Shown here one piece after another: positions 50,868 to 58,865 of a DNA stretch of 64,000 bases (position 1 is its first letter; each line of letters begins with the position of its first letter). Below the pieces are notes generated by a model. It saw nothing but the letters and a program-made list of their open reading frames with translations. It was not told the DNA's origin and made no database searches. The stretch is from Bog-473 sp963840435 (GTDB lineage: Bacteria > Actinomycetota > Acidimicrobiia > Acidimicrobiales > RAAP-2), in NCBI GenBank assembly GCA_963840435.1, contig CAWIYY010000005.1:220093-284092 (forward strand). Direction: 5' to 3'. Made by a program: the position numbers and the translations under genes.

Positions 50868-53705
50868 CTACCAGCCGCTCGCCGCGATGATCGGAGCATT
50901 GATTTTGGTGCCCACCATGTCACCGTCGTTCGGCGCATCGCCGTAGTTGTCCACGATCCCGTTGGCCGAGGCGACCCAGTAGCCGCCACCGTCGGACGTC
51001 GTGAAGATGGCGCTCGCCGTATTCAGTCCTCCCAACTGGCCGACCGGACTCCCGAAGTTGCCAGCATCGCCGAATGGCGCAACAGCACCATTGGCGAAGA
51101 GGATCCAATAGCCACGGCCATCCGGTGTCCGCACAGCAGAGGTCACCGGCACGCTCTGAGGTCCCGGGGCGCCGAAGTAGTGCGCGTCACCGAACGTGTA
51201 GACGTGTCCGGTCTGAGTCACCAGCCAGTATCCGTTGCCGCTGGCGTCGGGCATGACGGCAACTGCCGCCCCGGAGCATCCGCCGATCCCCGGACACGAG
51301 CCGGCGAACTTGGCGTCGCCGAAGGCAAAGACACCGCCGTCCGACGCCACCATGAAGTAACCCCCGCCGTCGGCCGACGGAACCATGCCCACGATGGGGG
51401 CGTCGAGCGAATTCGACAATCCCGAGCCGCTGGGGTGGATCCCAAGGCCCGGGATCGAGCCGTAGAAGCCGGCGTTGAAGGCAAAGACACCGCCGTCCGA
51501 CGCGTCAAGCCAGTACCCGGTCTTGGCAGCCGTGGGGACGATGCCGACGACCGGTCGCTGGAGGTGCAGCGACCCGGTGGACCCGTAGAACTGGGCGGAG
51601 CCGAAGGTGAAGATGCCGCCATCGGAACCCACGAGCCAGTAGCCATGCTGGGCCGGAGCGGGCGGGGGTGCCGGGGCAGTCCCATAGGTGAAGGGAGCCG
51701 TCTGTGACGCGGTACCTGCGATCCCAGTGGCCGACACCGTGACGGTTCCGCTGCCCGCAGGGACGACGACGGTGGCCGAGGTGCCTGATGCGGAGACAAC
51801 GGTCGCCTGCGCGGAACCGAAGTAGATGTCGGCATGCTCGAGACCGAGGCCCGAGACAGTGACCTGGGCTCCCGCGTAGCCGGGACTCACTGCGGACACC
51901 GAGGTGCACGTGAGTCCGCCGGCGATCGGCGTCCCGATCCCGGTCGCCGCGTCGTAGCCGGTCAGCGCCGGGAAGTCGCCGTTATTCGATCCGGTCAGGT
52001 CCGTGTCACCCTGGGTGATGTCATTGAAGGCGGTCCCGTACGAGCCATCTGAGTAGAGGCTGTAGAGCAAGGGTGTGAACAGCCCGACGCGACCGCAGCT
52101 CGAGTCCGTGTCAGCGACCATGGCACCCATGAACGGTGCGGCGAAGCTGGTGCCGCCGGCCTCGGCCCACCCTCCATTGACGTAGATCACCATGGGGACG
52201 CCGGCGTTGGCCGAGATGTCGGGGACTTCGCGGCATTCGGTGCCACAGGGCTCGGTCGTCTGCCATGCGTAGAGGTGGGGTTGGGAGCTCTGTGGGGTCT
52301 CGTAGATGGACATCCCTCCCGTTCCGGCACCCTCGTCATTCATTGACTCGGCGCAGGAGAGGCTCTCGTCATCCTGGCAGCTGTTCCAGACCGTCTGATC
52401 GGATGCGGAGTCGTCGAGAAGGTCCGTCCCGCCGACCGCGGTGACCCACGGATCGGAGGACGGGTACTGGACGGCAAGGGCCGTCGACCCGTTCTCGGGG
52501 AGGCACGCTTCGGATCCCGAATCACCGGTGGCGGCAAAGATCGACTGGCCCTGCGCGGATGCTCGCTCGAAGAGGGTGGTGAACGCAGCCTGGAGACCGG
52601 CGGCCTCGGCCTGAGGCTCACACATCCCCCAGCTGGTCGAGACGACCTGGGCCGCGTCGGCACTCACGATCTCGTTCCAGATGTCGAATTGCCCTTGGGC
52701 GGTGTTCGGGCCCTGGTAGGAGATGACGCTGGCCTTGGGAGCTTGGGTCATGACCTGCTCGACGTCGAGGTCGGCTTCGACGGTCCCGTCCGCATCGACC
52801 GTGCCGCCGGTGTCGACGTTTTGAACAGTGAAGGGGTTGGTCAGCCCGAAGCAGGACTTGTAGGTGTTGATGTCCGAAGCACTGGCCTGTGCGGGTTCGT
52901 AGAGTCCGATGGTCTCTCCGGTCCCGTTCTGGCCCGCCGAGAGCAGCGAGTTGACGCCGTAGGCAGAACCCACTTGGTCCATCGTGTACGAGCCGTCGTG
53001 AGCCTCGTTGTTCGCCGCGGTGCATGGGCTGAGCCCATCCGCGTCGGGCTGGTCCACCTGCGGAGCCTTCTCGAGGTCGCGCGGGTTGTCGACCACGCTC
53101 GCAGGCGTGCTTTGACCGGTGGTGTTGAGGCCGATGATCGAGGTGATCGTCGAGCCGAGGTCTGCCGGCACGAGCGGAGCGGAGGACGCCACATACCCGG
53201 TGGATCCACTGCGCAGGCGATACCTCTCGAAGCGGGTCCCGAGAGCCGTTGAGAGTTTGGAAGCCGGGGCATCGATGCTCACCACGGAGCCCGAAACCGA
53301 TGGCGTGAGGCCCTGGCCTCGCAGCCAGGACGTCACTGCGGCGATGTCAGTTGGCGACGGCGCGAACTCCTTCTCGAACTGGCCGGGGGCCAGCCAGTGG
53401 TGAAAGTCGGGAGAGTCGGGATCGCTCTGCCCGTGGAGCAGCGTGGTCAGCGCCGCCTCGTTCGAAGGTGGGAGCACCACACTGAGGGGGAGGTTCTGCG
53501 TGGCCGGCACCAAGCCGGTCGCAGAGGCGCCCGCGGGAGCGTTTCCCGGTGACAACGCGTCGGGCCGGACCATGGCTGCGCCGGCCGAGCCGGTGCCCAA
53601 CGGGGGCGATGCCACGCCGGCGCCCAGAACCGTTCCAGCGCCCAGAACGGCGCCAAGCAGCAGACTGCGGAGCGAACGGTGCCCACCCTGCGCGCGCGGT
53701 TCCAC
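50868..53705 (-). CDS. secreted S53 (sedolisin/kumamolisin) peptidase with IPT and six GYW-DGG repeats
   Basis: A 945-residue exported protein. Order: signal peptide (about 1-50), pro-kumamolisin domain (about 70-210), S53 catalytic domain with Glu/Asp in EADLDVE and Ser in GGTSFAAP, Ca-site aspartates in FNDITQGD and YDAATGIG, an IPT/TIG-like Ig domain (GYAGAQVTVSGLGLEHADIYFG region), then six repeats of about 45-50 residues to the C-terminus, each opening with GYW or GYF and DGG-like turns with an FGxAxFxGS core. S53 enzymes are acid endopeptidases. GTG 53705 has a GGAGGGG Shine-Dalgarno 7 nt upstream. Confidence 0.92.
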   Translation of the reverse strand: MEPRAQGGHRSLRSLLLGAVLGAGTVLGAGVASPPLGTGSAGAAMVRPDALSPGNAPAGASATGLVPATQNLPLSVVLPPSNEAALTTLLHGQSDPDSPDFHHWLAPGQFEKEFAPSPTDIAAVTSWLRGQGLTPSVSGSVVSIDAPASKLSTALGTRFERYRLRSGSTGYVASSAPLVPADLGSTITSIIGLNTTGQSTPASVVDNPRDLEKAPQVDQPDADGLSPCTAANNEAHDGSYTMDQVGSAYGVNSLLSAGQNGTGETIGLYEPAQASASDINTYKSCFGLTNPFTVQNVDTGGTVDADGTVEADLDVEQVMTQAPKASVISYQGPNTAQGQFDIWNEIVSADAAQVVSTSWGMCEPQAEAAGLQAAFTTLFERASAQGQSIFAATGDSGSEACLPENGSTALAVQYPSSDPWVTAVGGTDLLDDSASDQTVWNSCQDDESLSCAESMNDEGAGTGGMSIYETPQSSQPHLYAWQTTEPCGTECREVPDISANAGVPMVIYVNGGWAEAGGTSFAAPFMGAMVADTDSSCGRVGLFTPLLYSLYSDGSYGTAFNDITQGDTDLTGSNNGDFPALTGYDAATGIGTPIAGGLTCTSVSAVSPGYAGAQVTVSGLGLEHADIYFGSAQATVVSASGTSATVVVPAGSGTVTVSATGIAGTASQTAPFTYGTAPAPPPAPAQHGYWLVGSDGGIFTFGSAQFYGSTGSLHLQRPVVGIVPTAAKTGYWLDASDGGVFAFNAGFYGSIPGLGIHPSGSGLSNSLDAPIVGMVPSADGGGYFMVASDGGVFAFGDAKFAGSCPGIGGCSGAAVAVMPDASGNGYWLVTQTGHVYTFGDAHYFGAPGPQSVPVTSAVRTPDGRGYWILFANGAVAPFGDAGNFGSPVGQLGGLNTASAIFTTSDGGGYWVASANGIVDNYGDAPNDGDMVGTKINAPIIAASGW

Positions 53706-53824
53706 GTCGATTCCCCTCCGGAGCCTCACACTTCGAGTACCTAGGGAGTATCGACGCCTCCGGGGCCGAAGGACCCGGTTTCAGTCGGATCGACCGAGGA
53801 GTTGTCCGGTTGTTGGTGTTCGGC

Positions 53825-54847
53825 CTAGCGCTTGGGCGGAGGTGGCGGCAGCTCCGACGCCGGCGTGGCGCCGTTCGTGACCGGTGCACTGAGGTCCTCG
53901 TTGCGCAGGGTCGTGAGCAGCACCTCGGCTGCCCCCATGAGGCTGGTCGCCTCGTAGGGCACGACCACCTTGGCGTTGTTGGACGCCGCGATGTCCTGGA
54001 GCGCCTTCAACTGCAGCACGGCCAGCGTGTGCGGATTGATGGTGGCGGTGTCGATGGAGTTCAAACGGGCCGCCTCGCCCTGACCGCGCAACTCGAGCGC
54101 CTTCTTCTCACCCTCGGCCTGCAGTTCCAGCACCTTCATCTCGGCCTCGGCCCGCAGGATGGCGGATGACTTGGCACCCTCGGCCTCGAGGACTGCCGCC
54201 TGCTTGCGCCCGCCGGCCTGGTTGACGGCGGCCGTCTGCTCACCCTCTGACTTGAGAATGAGCGCCCGCTTGTGCTGCTCGGCTTCCTTCTGCTCCGACA
54301 TCGCCTGAACCACGTTCGACGGCGGTGTGATGTCGAGGATCTCGATCCGGTTGAGACGCACCCCCCACTTGGCCGTGGCGTCGGCCATGTGGTCCTGCAT
54401 GCGACTGTTGATCATCTCGCGCTCGGACAGGGCCTGGTCGAGGGACAGCTCGCCGAAGACGGCTCGCAGTGCCGTGCGCGAGAGCTGGTCGACAGCCAGC
54501 TGGAAGTCGTTGATCTCGTACAGCGCTGACTTCACGTCGATCACCTGACAGAAGATCGTCGCGCTCACCTGGAGCGAGACGTTGTCCTTCGTGATCACCG
54601 CTTGCTGGTCACCCGTCATGGGGAACTCGCGGACGTCGATCTTTTCCATCTTGTCGATGAAAGGGGTCAGGATGTGCAGCCCAGGCTGCTGGACGGATTT
54701 GAACTCGCCGAGCCGCTTGATCACCCCGACGCTGCCCTGTTGGACGATCTTGAGGCAGCCGGAGAGGAGCCACAAGGCCAACGCCCCACCGACCACCACG
54801 GCCAGGAATGTGATCAGGGCCACTTCGAAGACTCCGCCAATGATCAT
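53825..54847 (-). CDS. SPFH/Band 7 domain protein (stomatin/QmcA-like)
   Basis: A 340-residue stomatin-like protein. An N-terminal membrane helix (about 5-30) is followed by the SPFH domain (IVQQGSVGVIKRLGEFKSVQQPGLHILTPFIDKM; VREFPMTGDQQAVITKDNVSLQVSATIF). A long Ala/Glu coiled coil covers 185-270 (repeats of QAEGEKKALELRGQGEAARL type). A Pro-rich tail ends it. SPFH proteins form membrane cages or microdomains. The gene is 23 nt downstream of a small NfeD-like gene, the usual partner. Confidence 0.92.
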   Translation of the reverse strand: MIIGGVFEVALITFLAVVVGGALALWLLSGCLKIVQQGSVGVIKRLGEFKSVQQPGLHILTPFIDKMEKIDVREFPMTGDQQAVITKDNVSLQVSATIFCQVIDVKSALYEINDFQLAVDQLSRTALRAVFGELSLDQALSEREMINSRMQDHMADATAKWGVRLNRIEILDITPPSNVVQAMSEQKEAEQHKRALILKSEGEQTAAVNQAGGRKQAAVLEAEGAKSSAILRAEAEMKVLELQAEGEKKALELRGQGEAARLNSIDTATINPHTLAVLQLKALQDIAASNNAKVVVPYEATSLMGAAEVLLTTLRNEDLSAPVTNGATPASELPPPPPKR

Positions 54848-54870
54848 GGTGAGCCCCCTTTCTATGTTTG

Positions 54871-55080
54871 TCAGACCTCCGTCGGGAATACGACGAGCAG
54901 CCCGCGCTCGATCCCAGCCACGACGACGTCGGTTCCCACCGGCACGGTCGCTTCGGGGTCGAGGGAGATAGCTTGCCACTCCTCGCCGCGAGCACGGACG
55001 CGGCCAGGAATATGGGCTCCGTCGATCTCCCGGGTCACCAAGGCCGTCTCACCGACCATCCCCTGTACGCCGTTCAGCAC
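54871..55080 (-). CDS. minimal NfeD-like OB-fold protein
   Basis: A 69-residue protein that corresponds only to the soluble OB-fold end of NfeD (GMVGETALVTREIDG, IPGRVRARGEEWQAIS, VPVGTDVVVAGIERGLLVV). The protease and membrane parts of full NfeD are absent. NfeD OB domains bind SPFH proteins, so this is a likely soluble partner of the next gene. Start GTG 55080 is supported by TAGAGT 6 nt upstream. Confidence 0.85.
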   Translation of the reverse strand: MLNGVQGMVGETALVTREIDGAHIPGRVRARGEEWQAISLDPEATVPVGTDVVVAGIERGLLVVFPTEV

Positions 55081-55086
55081 GGCTCC

Positions 55087-55092
55087 ACTCTA
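55087..55092 (-). promoter_or_regulatory. leaderless -10 (TAGAGT) of the nfeD-SPFH pair
   Basis: TAGAGT on the minus strand, 6 nt before GTG 55080, at the very end of the preceding gene. Confidence 0.55.
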
Positions 55093-55093
55093 T

Positions 55094-55876
55094 TCAGCGG
55101 CCGATGAAAACGGGATCCCGCTTCTGCGTGAAGGCAGCCAGGGCCTCATTTGTGTCCTTGGTCGAGAAGTTCAGCGCCTGGCAGCGAGCCTCGTTCTCCA
55201 CGGCCTGCTCCATGGAGCTCATGGACGAGGCGTGCAGGAGGGTCTTGGTCATGGACAGGGCGAGCGGTGGGCCGGCGGCGAGGGCACCGGCCCAGCCGTC
55301 GACGAAAGCGTCGAGCTCCTCGACCGGCAGGGCCCGATTCACCAGGCCGATCTCGGCGGCTTCGGAGCCGCTCCACATCCCGCCGAACAGTGCGATCTCC
55401 TTGGCCCGGGCCAGCCCGACGAGGCGGGGCAGGAGCCAGGAGGCCCCGTTGTCGAGCGAGAGGCCGCGCTTGGCGAAGATCATCGACAGCCGCGCCGTCT
55501 CGCTGCAGACGCACAGGTCGCAGCCGAGGGCGAGCGACAGACCGGCCCCGACCGCCACGCCGTCGACCTTGGCGACGGTCGGCTTCGTGATCCGGTGCAG
55601 GGCCAGGGCCACGTCGCCCAGGCGCCGCATGCGAGACAAGCCCGAACGGTTCGGGTCGGTGGCCGGCCCCTCGGGGTCGGACAGGTCTGCACCCGAGCAG
55701 AAGGCCCCGCCGGCCCCGGTGAGAACCATGACGCGGTCATCGGGTTCGGCCTCGATCTCCACGAAAATCTGCTCGAGCTCGCTCAGCATCTTCCCGCTGG
55801 CCGCGTTCTTGCGCTCGGGGCGGTTCATGGTGACTGTGACGACACCGTCCTTGCGCTCGACAATGAGGGTCTCCAT
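55094..55876 (-). CDS. enoyl-CoA hydratase/isomerase family protein (PaaG-like)
   Basis: A 260-residue crotonase-fold enzyme. GAGGAFCSGADLSD and VDGVAVGAGLSL are the oxyanion motifs. Neither usual catalytic Glu is kept (Ser in GAGLSL, Lys-Arg in FAKRGLS), but an Asp in LSLDNGASW aligns with the catalytic Asp of PaaG-type isomerases. An isomerase role is more likely than hydration. TATCGT lies 8 nt before the ATG. It sits between yraN and nfeD on the same strand. Confidence 0.87.
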   Translation of the reverse strand: METLIVERKDGVVTVTMNRPERKNAASGKMLSELEQIFVEIEAEPDDRVMVLTGAGGAFCSGADLSDPEGPATDPNRSGLSRMRRLGDVALALHRITKPTVAKVDGVAVGAGLSLALGCDLCVCSETARLSMIFAKRGLSLDNGASWLLPRLVGLARAKEIALFGGMWSGSEAAEIGLVNRALPVEELDAFVDGWAGALAAGPPLALSMTKTLLHASSMSSMEQAVENEARCQALNFSTKDTNEALAAFTQKRDPVFIGR

Positions 55877-55884
55877 GCCCAACG

Positions 55885-55890
55885 ACGATA
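55885..55890 (-). promoter_or_regulatory. leaderless -10 (TATCGT) of the PaaG-like gene
   Basis: TATCGT on the minus strand, 8 nt before ATG 55876. Confidence 0.55.
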
Positions 55891-55902
55891 GGCGGAGCGT
55901 CT

Positions 55903-56262
55903 TCAGAACGCACTTTCGAAGATGTGCAAGGCGTGCCAGTCCGCCGCGGCCACGTCGAAGCGCACGTGGTCGTAATACACGCTCTGGCCCTGCAGGTAGA
56001 TGGTGGCCAACCGGCGTAGACGGCGTTGTTTCGCCGGGGTGACCGCCTCGAGCGGATGGCCGTGCGAGTTCGACGACCGCGCCTTGACCTCGCACACCAC
56101 GAGGGTCAGGCAGCCGGGCGGGTTGCGGCGGGTGCAGAGGATGTCGATCTCACCCTGCACGCAGCGCCAATTCCGGGTCAGGACCGTGTACCCGTTCTCT
56201 GCGTACCAGGTGGCGGTGGCGTCCTCCGCCATGTGTCCGAGGATCATCCGACGTGTGCTCAC
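55903..56262 (-). CDS. yraN: UPF0102 (YraN) family protein
   Basis: A 119-residue restriction-endonuclease-fold protein often linked to comM and dprA. AEDATATWYAENGYTVLTRNWRC at the N-terminus, GEIDILCTRR and VVCEVKARSS (PD-(D/E)XK-like core) identify it. I favour GTG 56262 because the residues after it align with the usual basic RRxLGRRGED start; ATG 56247 or 56232 are later options. An 18-nt element identical to that before comM directly abuts this GTG. Confidence 0.9.
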   Translation of the reverse strand: MSTRRMILGHMAEDATATWYAENGYTVLTRNWRCVQGEIDILCTRRNPPGCLTLVVCEVKARSSNSHGHPLEAVTPAKQRRLRRLATIYLQGQSVYYDHVRFDVAAADWHALHIFESAF

Positions 56263-56280
56263 GCCGGAGAACGGTCGCCG
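56263..56280 (-). promoter_or_regulatory. comM/yraN shared upstream element, copy 2
   Basis: Minus-strand CGGCGACCGTTCTCCGGC ends exactly at the yraN GTG. It is identical over 18 nt to the element before comM (48028-48045) and in the same position relative to the start codon. Confidence 0.65.
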
Positions 56281-56287
56281 TCCTTCC

Positions 56288-56581
56288 TCAGAGTTCCTGT
56301 TCTGGCAGGCGCTCGATGTTGACGTCCCGGAAGGTGACGACCCGGACCTCGGGCACGAAGCGGGCCGGGCGGTACATGTCCCAGACCCAGGCGTCACGGA
56401 GCTCGAGCTCGATGCAGGCCGGCGTGGTGTCGGAGCGCACCTTCAACGAGACGTCGTTCGCCAGATAGAAGCGACGCTCCGTCTCGATCACGTAGGTGAA
56501 GACCGGAAGGACCGCACGATATTCCTGGACCAGCCCGAGCTCGATCTCGGACTCATAGCGCTCGAGGTCTTCCTCGCTCAT
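56288..56581 (-). CDS. DUF2469 family protein
   Basis: A 97-residue protein strongly matching the actinobacterial DUF2469 family: SEEDLERYESEIELGLVQEYR start, VIETERRFYLANDV in the middle and DAWVWDMYRPARFVPEVRVVTFRDVN near the end. Function is unknown. In most actinobacteria it lies between rnhB and yraN; here it sits between rplS and yraN. Confidence 0.93.
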   Translation of the reverse strand: MSEEDLERYESEIELGLVQEYRAVLPVFTYVIETERRFYLANDVSLKVRSDTTPACIELELRDAWVWDMYRPARFVPEVRVVTFRDVNIERLPEQEL

Positions 56582-56593
56582 GCGGCGCCGTCG

Positions 56594-57109
56594 CTACTCG
56601 TCGGCTGTCTCCGGGGCAGTCTCTTCCGACTCGTCGGTCACCTCGGTGTCCTCGATGGCATCGACGTCGATCTCCTCGACGTCATCGAGCTCTGCGGCCT
56701 CATCGACCTCTTCGACCTCTTCGACCACCGACCCGGCGGCAGCTGCCTCCGCCGCCTTGCCCCGGGGGATGCGGCGCTCTTTGATCTTCGCCGCCTTCCC
56801 GTGCCGATCGCGCAAGTAGTAGAGCTTGGCCCGCCGGACGTCGCCCAGCGTGGTGACCTCGATCTTGGCGATGGTGGGCGAGTGCACCGGGAATGTGCGC
56901 TCGACGCCCACGCCGAAGCTCACCTTGCGCACGGTGAACGTCTCTTGGACCCCGCCGCCCTGGCGCCGCATCACCGCACCCTGGAACACCTGGACCCGCT
57001 CTCGGGTGCCCTCGACCACGCGCACGTGGACCTTGACCGTGTCGCCGGGGCGAAACTCGGGGATGTCGTCGCGCAGACTGTCGCGGTCGATCGTTTCGGT
57101 GGGGTGCAT
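56594..57109 (-). CDS. rplS: 50S ribosomal protein L19 with acidic C-terminal extension
   Basis: 171 residues; the normal L19 domain (about 1-115) has RPGDTVKVHVRVVEGTRERVQVFQGAVMRR and HSPTIAKIEVTTLGDVRRAKLYYLR. The remaining 50 or so residues are highly acidic (Glu/Asp/Ala/Val/Thr), an addition absent from typical L19. L19 lies at the 30S-50S interface. It follows trmD after 16 nt. Confidence 0.96.
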   Translation of the reverse strand: MHPTETIDRDSLRDDIPEFRPGDTVKVHVRVVEGTRERVQVFQGAVMRRQGGGVQETFTVRKVSFGVGVERTFPVHSPTIAKIEVTTLGDVRRAKLYYLRDRHGKAAKIKERRIPRGKAAEAAAAGSVVEEVEEVDEAAELDDVEEIDVDAIEDTEVTDESEETAPETADE

Positions 57110-57125
57110 GAAAGGCGTCCTTCGG

Positions 57126-57923
57126 TCACTCCGGCTCGGTCGGTTGGGGCTCCCCCAGCCCGGGGCCGGACGGAACATCGTAGCCGTGCTCGACCAGGAC
57201 ACGCACGTCGTCGGGCCCCAGCCCCACGTCCGTGACCAGGCGCTCCAGCAGATCGGGCCGGCGCTCGGCCGTCCGGAGCAAGGCCTGGGTGTGCCGCCAG
57301 GCCGCCACGGCGCCGTGGTCTCCCGAGCGCAGGACATCGGGCACCGGCCAATCGCGGAATTCGGCCGGGCGGGTGTACTGGGGGTATTCGAGCAGCCCAG
57401 CCGTGAAGCTGTCGTCGAGCGCCGAGTCCTCATTGCCCAGCACGCCCGGCAACAGCCGGGCCACCGCCTCCACCACGACGAGGGCGGCCAGCTCACCGCC
57501 GGCCAGGACGTAGTCGCCCACCGACAGCTCGCCGTCCACCAGGTGGTCCGCCACCCGCTGGTCCACCCCCTCGTAGCGCCCGCACAGCAGCGAGAAGCCG
57601 CTCGGCCCGTTCTGGGCCAGCCCGGCCAGCTCGGCCGCCACCGACTGGTCGAAGCGACGCCCACCTGGACTCAACAGGTAGAGCGGCCGGGGCAGGTCGG
57701 GCACGGACTCGACGCTGCGGAAGAGCGGTTCGGCCATGAGCACCATGCCGGCTCCGCCGCCGAAGGGACTGTCGTCCACCGACCGGCGAGGGTCGTCCGC
57801 TCCGGCCCGCAGGTCGTGCACCCGCACCTCGAGGGCGCCGCCCTCCTGGGCCCTCCCGAGCACCGACGTGCCGCAGTAGCCGGCGACGGTGTCGGGGAAG
57901 ATCGTGAAGACATCGATGCGCAT
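57126..57923 (-). CDS. trmD: tRNA (guanine37-N1)-methyltransferase
   Basis: A 265-residue SPOUT methyltransferase that makes m1G37. MRIDVFTIFPDTVAGY start, DDSPFGGGAGMVLMAEP near residue 50, LLCGRYEGVDQRV and the knot motif SVGDYVLAGGELAALV are characteristic. The C-terminal RRPDLLERL region matches the tRNA-binding end. It follows rimM after 20 nt. Confidence 0.96.
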   Translation of the reverse strand: MRIDVFTIFPDTVAGYCGTSVLGRAQEGGALEVRVHDLRAGADDPRRSVDDSPFGGGAGMVLMAEPLFRSVESVPDLPRPLYLLSPGGRRFDQSVAAELAGLAQNGPSGFSLLCGRYEGVDQRVADHLVDGELSVGDYVLAGGELAALVVVEAVARLLPGVLGNEDSALDDSFTAGLLEYPQYTRPAEFRDWPVPDVLRSGDHGAVAAWRHTQALLRTAERRPDLLERLVTDVGLGPDDVRVLVEHGYDVPSGPGLGEPQPTEPE

Positions 57924-57943
57924 GCCGGTCCGGTTCCGTCCGC

Positions 57944-58408
57944 TCACACGTCGAGGAGGCCGTCGGGGATGTCGACGAGCACCGTTCTCTGGCCGGCGTC
58001 GTGCGCGGTGACGAACGTGAGCGGGATGAGGCCGCCCGACTGGAGCACGAGGAGGTCGCTGGCCGGGTTGGCCTCGACCGCGGTCACCAGGCCGAGCTCG
58101 TTGCCCACGGCGTCGCGCACGCTGGCTCCGACCAGTTCGTGCACCCACAGCGCGCCGGGAACCTCGAGCGGCTCCGCCTCGAGCTCCACCCCGCGCAGCC
58201 CCTCGGCCGCCGTGCGGCCCTCGATGCCGTCGAATTGCACGATGAAGCGGTCCGCGCCGAAGGGCTTGGAGGACGCGACGGTCAGGATGCCACGGGGCGA
58301 CACCAGTTCCGAACCCGGAATGAGCCGCGAGAGCTGGTCCGTCCAAAGCTGGACGACCACCTCGCCCCGCAGGCCATGGGCCTTGGTGACCCGGCCGACC
58401 TTGAGCAG
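57944..58408 (-). CDS. rimM: 16S rRNA processing protein RimM, probable CTG start
   Basis: 154 residues if it starts at CTG 58408. The conserved RimM opening (LLKVGRVTKAHGLRGEV) is in frame upstream of the first normal start codon (GTG 58360), and no ATG, GTG or TTG lies in frame between the khpA stop and that motif. Starting at GTG 58360 would delete the family's most conserved element. The body has the usual beta-barrel and PRC-barrel halves (ELVGASVRDAVGNELGLVTAVE; VDIPDGLLDV end). CTG follows the khpA stop by 1 nt (TGACCTG), consistent with coupled re-initiation. Confidence 0.9.
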   Translation of the reverse strand: MLKVGRVTKAHGLRGEVVVQLWTDQLSRLIPGSELVSPRGILTVASSKPFGADRFIVQFDGIEGRTAAEGLRGVELEAEPLEVPGALWVHELVGASVRDAVGNELGLVTAVEANPASDLLVLQSGGLIPLTFVTAHDAGQRTVLVDIPDGLLDV

Positions 58409-58409
58409 G

Positions 58410-58865
58410 TCAGTCGTCGACGATGTCCACGCTGGCCTGGACGCCGTCCTTGACGCCGGCCACGTTCACGAGCGTGCGGATGGCTTGCGCCGTCCGTCCG
58501 CGACGGCCGATGACCCGGCCCATGTCGTCCGGGGCCACGTGGAGGCTCATGCGCAGCCCGCCCCGCCGCTCGTCGGTGTCGATGACGACGGACTCGGGGT
58601 CGTTCGAGAGCGACTTGGCCAGGTAGGTGAGCACGGCCAACGGCGTGCCGCCGTCGAATGCGCTGAGCTCGTTGCCCTGGTTGCCCTCGTTGTCCGCGTT
58701 GCCCTCACCGGCCTCGTTGACAATGTCGTCGATCTCGTCCTGCTCGTCGTCGTCGTCCTCGAACTCGTCGTCGAACTCGTCGTTGACGTCGTCGTCGACG
58801 TTGCCGTCGTTGCTGCCGCCCGACCCGGTCTGGTTGATGTCGCCCGCTTCGTAGAGGTCGGTCAC
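58410..58865 (-). CDS. khpA: KhpA-type KH-domain RNA-binding protein with acidic N-terminal extension
   Basis: 151 residues. The C-terminal 78 residues are a normal KhpA (TPLAVLTYLAKSLSNDP start; GxxG loop in VIGRRGRTAQAIRTLV). The first 70 or so residues are an unusual acidic, Asn/Gly-rich low-complexity segment with a run of about 20 positions that are mostly Asp/Glu (near residues 24-43). KhpA binds RNA with KhpB in ribosome and cell-size control. GTG 58865 overlaps the rpsP stop (GTGA). Confidence 0.9.
   Translation of the reverse strand: MTDLYEAGDINQTGSGGSNDGNVDDDVNDEFDDEFEDDDDEQDEIDDIVNEAGEGNADNEGNQGNELSAFDGGTPLAVLTYLAKSLSNDPESVVIDTDERRGGLRMSLHVAPDDMGRVIGRRGRTAQAIRTLVNVAGVKDGVQASVDIVDD

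Noticed and set aside
57976..57998. A third copy of the comM/yraN element (ACCGTTCTCTGGCCGG)
   Set aside because: It has mismatches, lies inside rimM coding sequence near its 3' end and is not next to any start codon.
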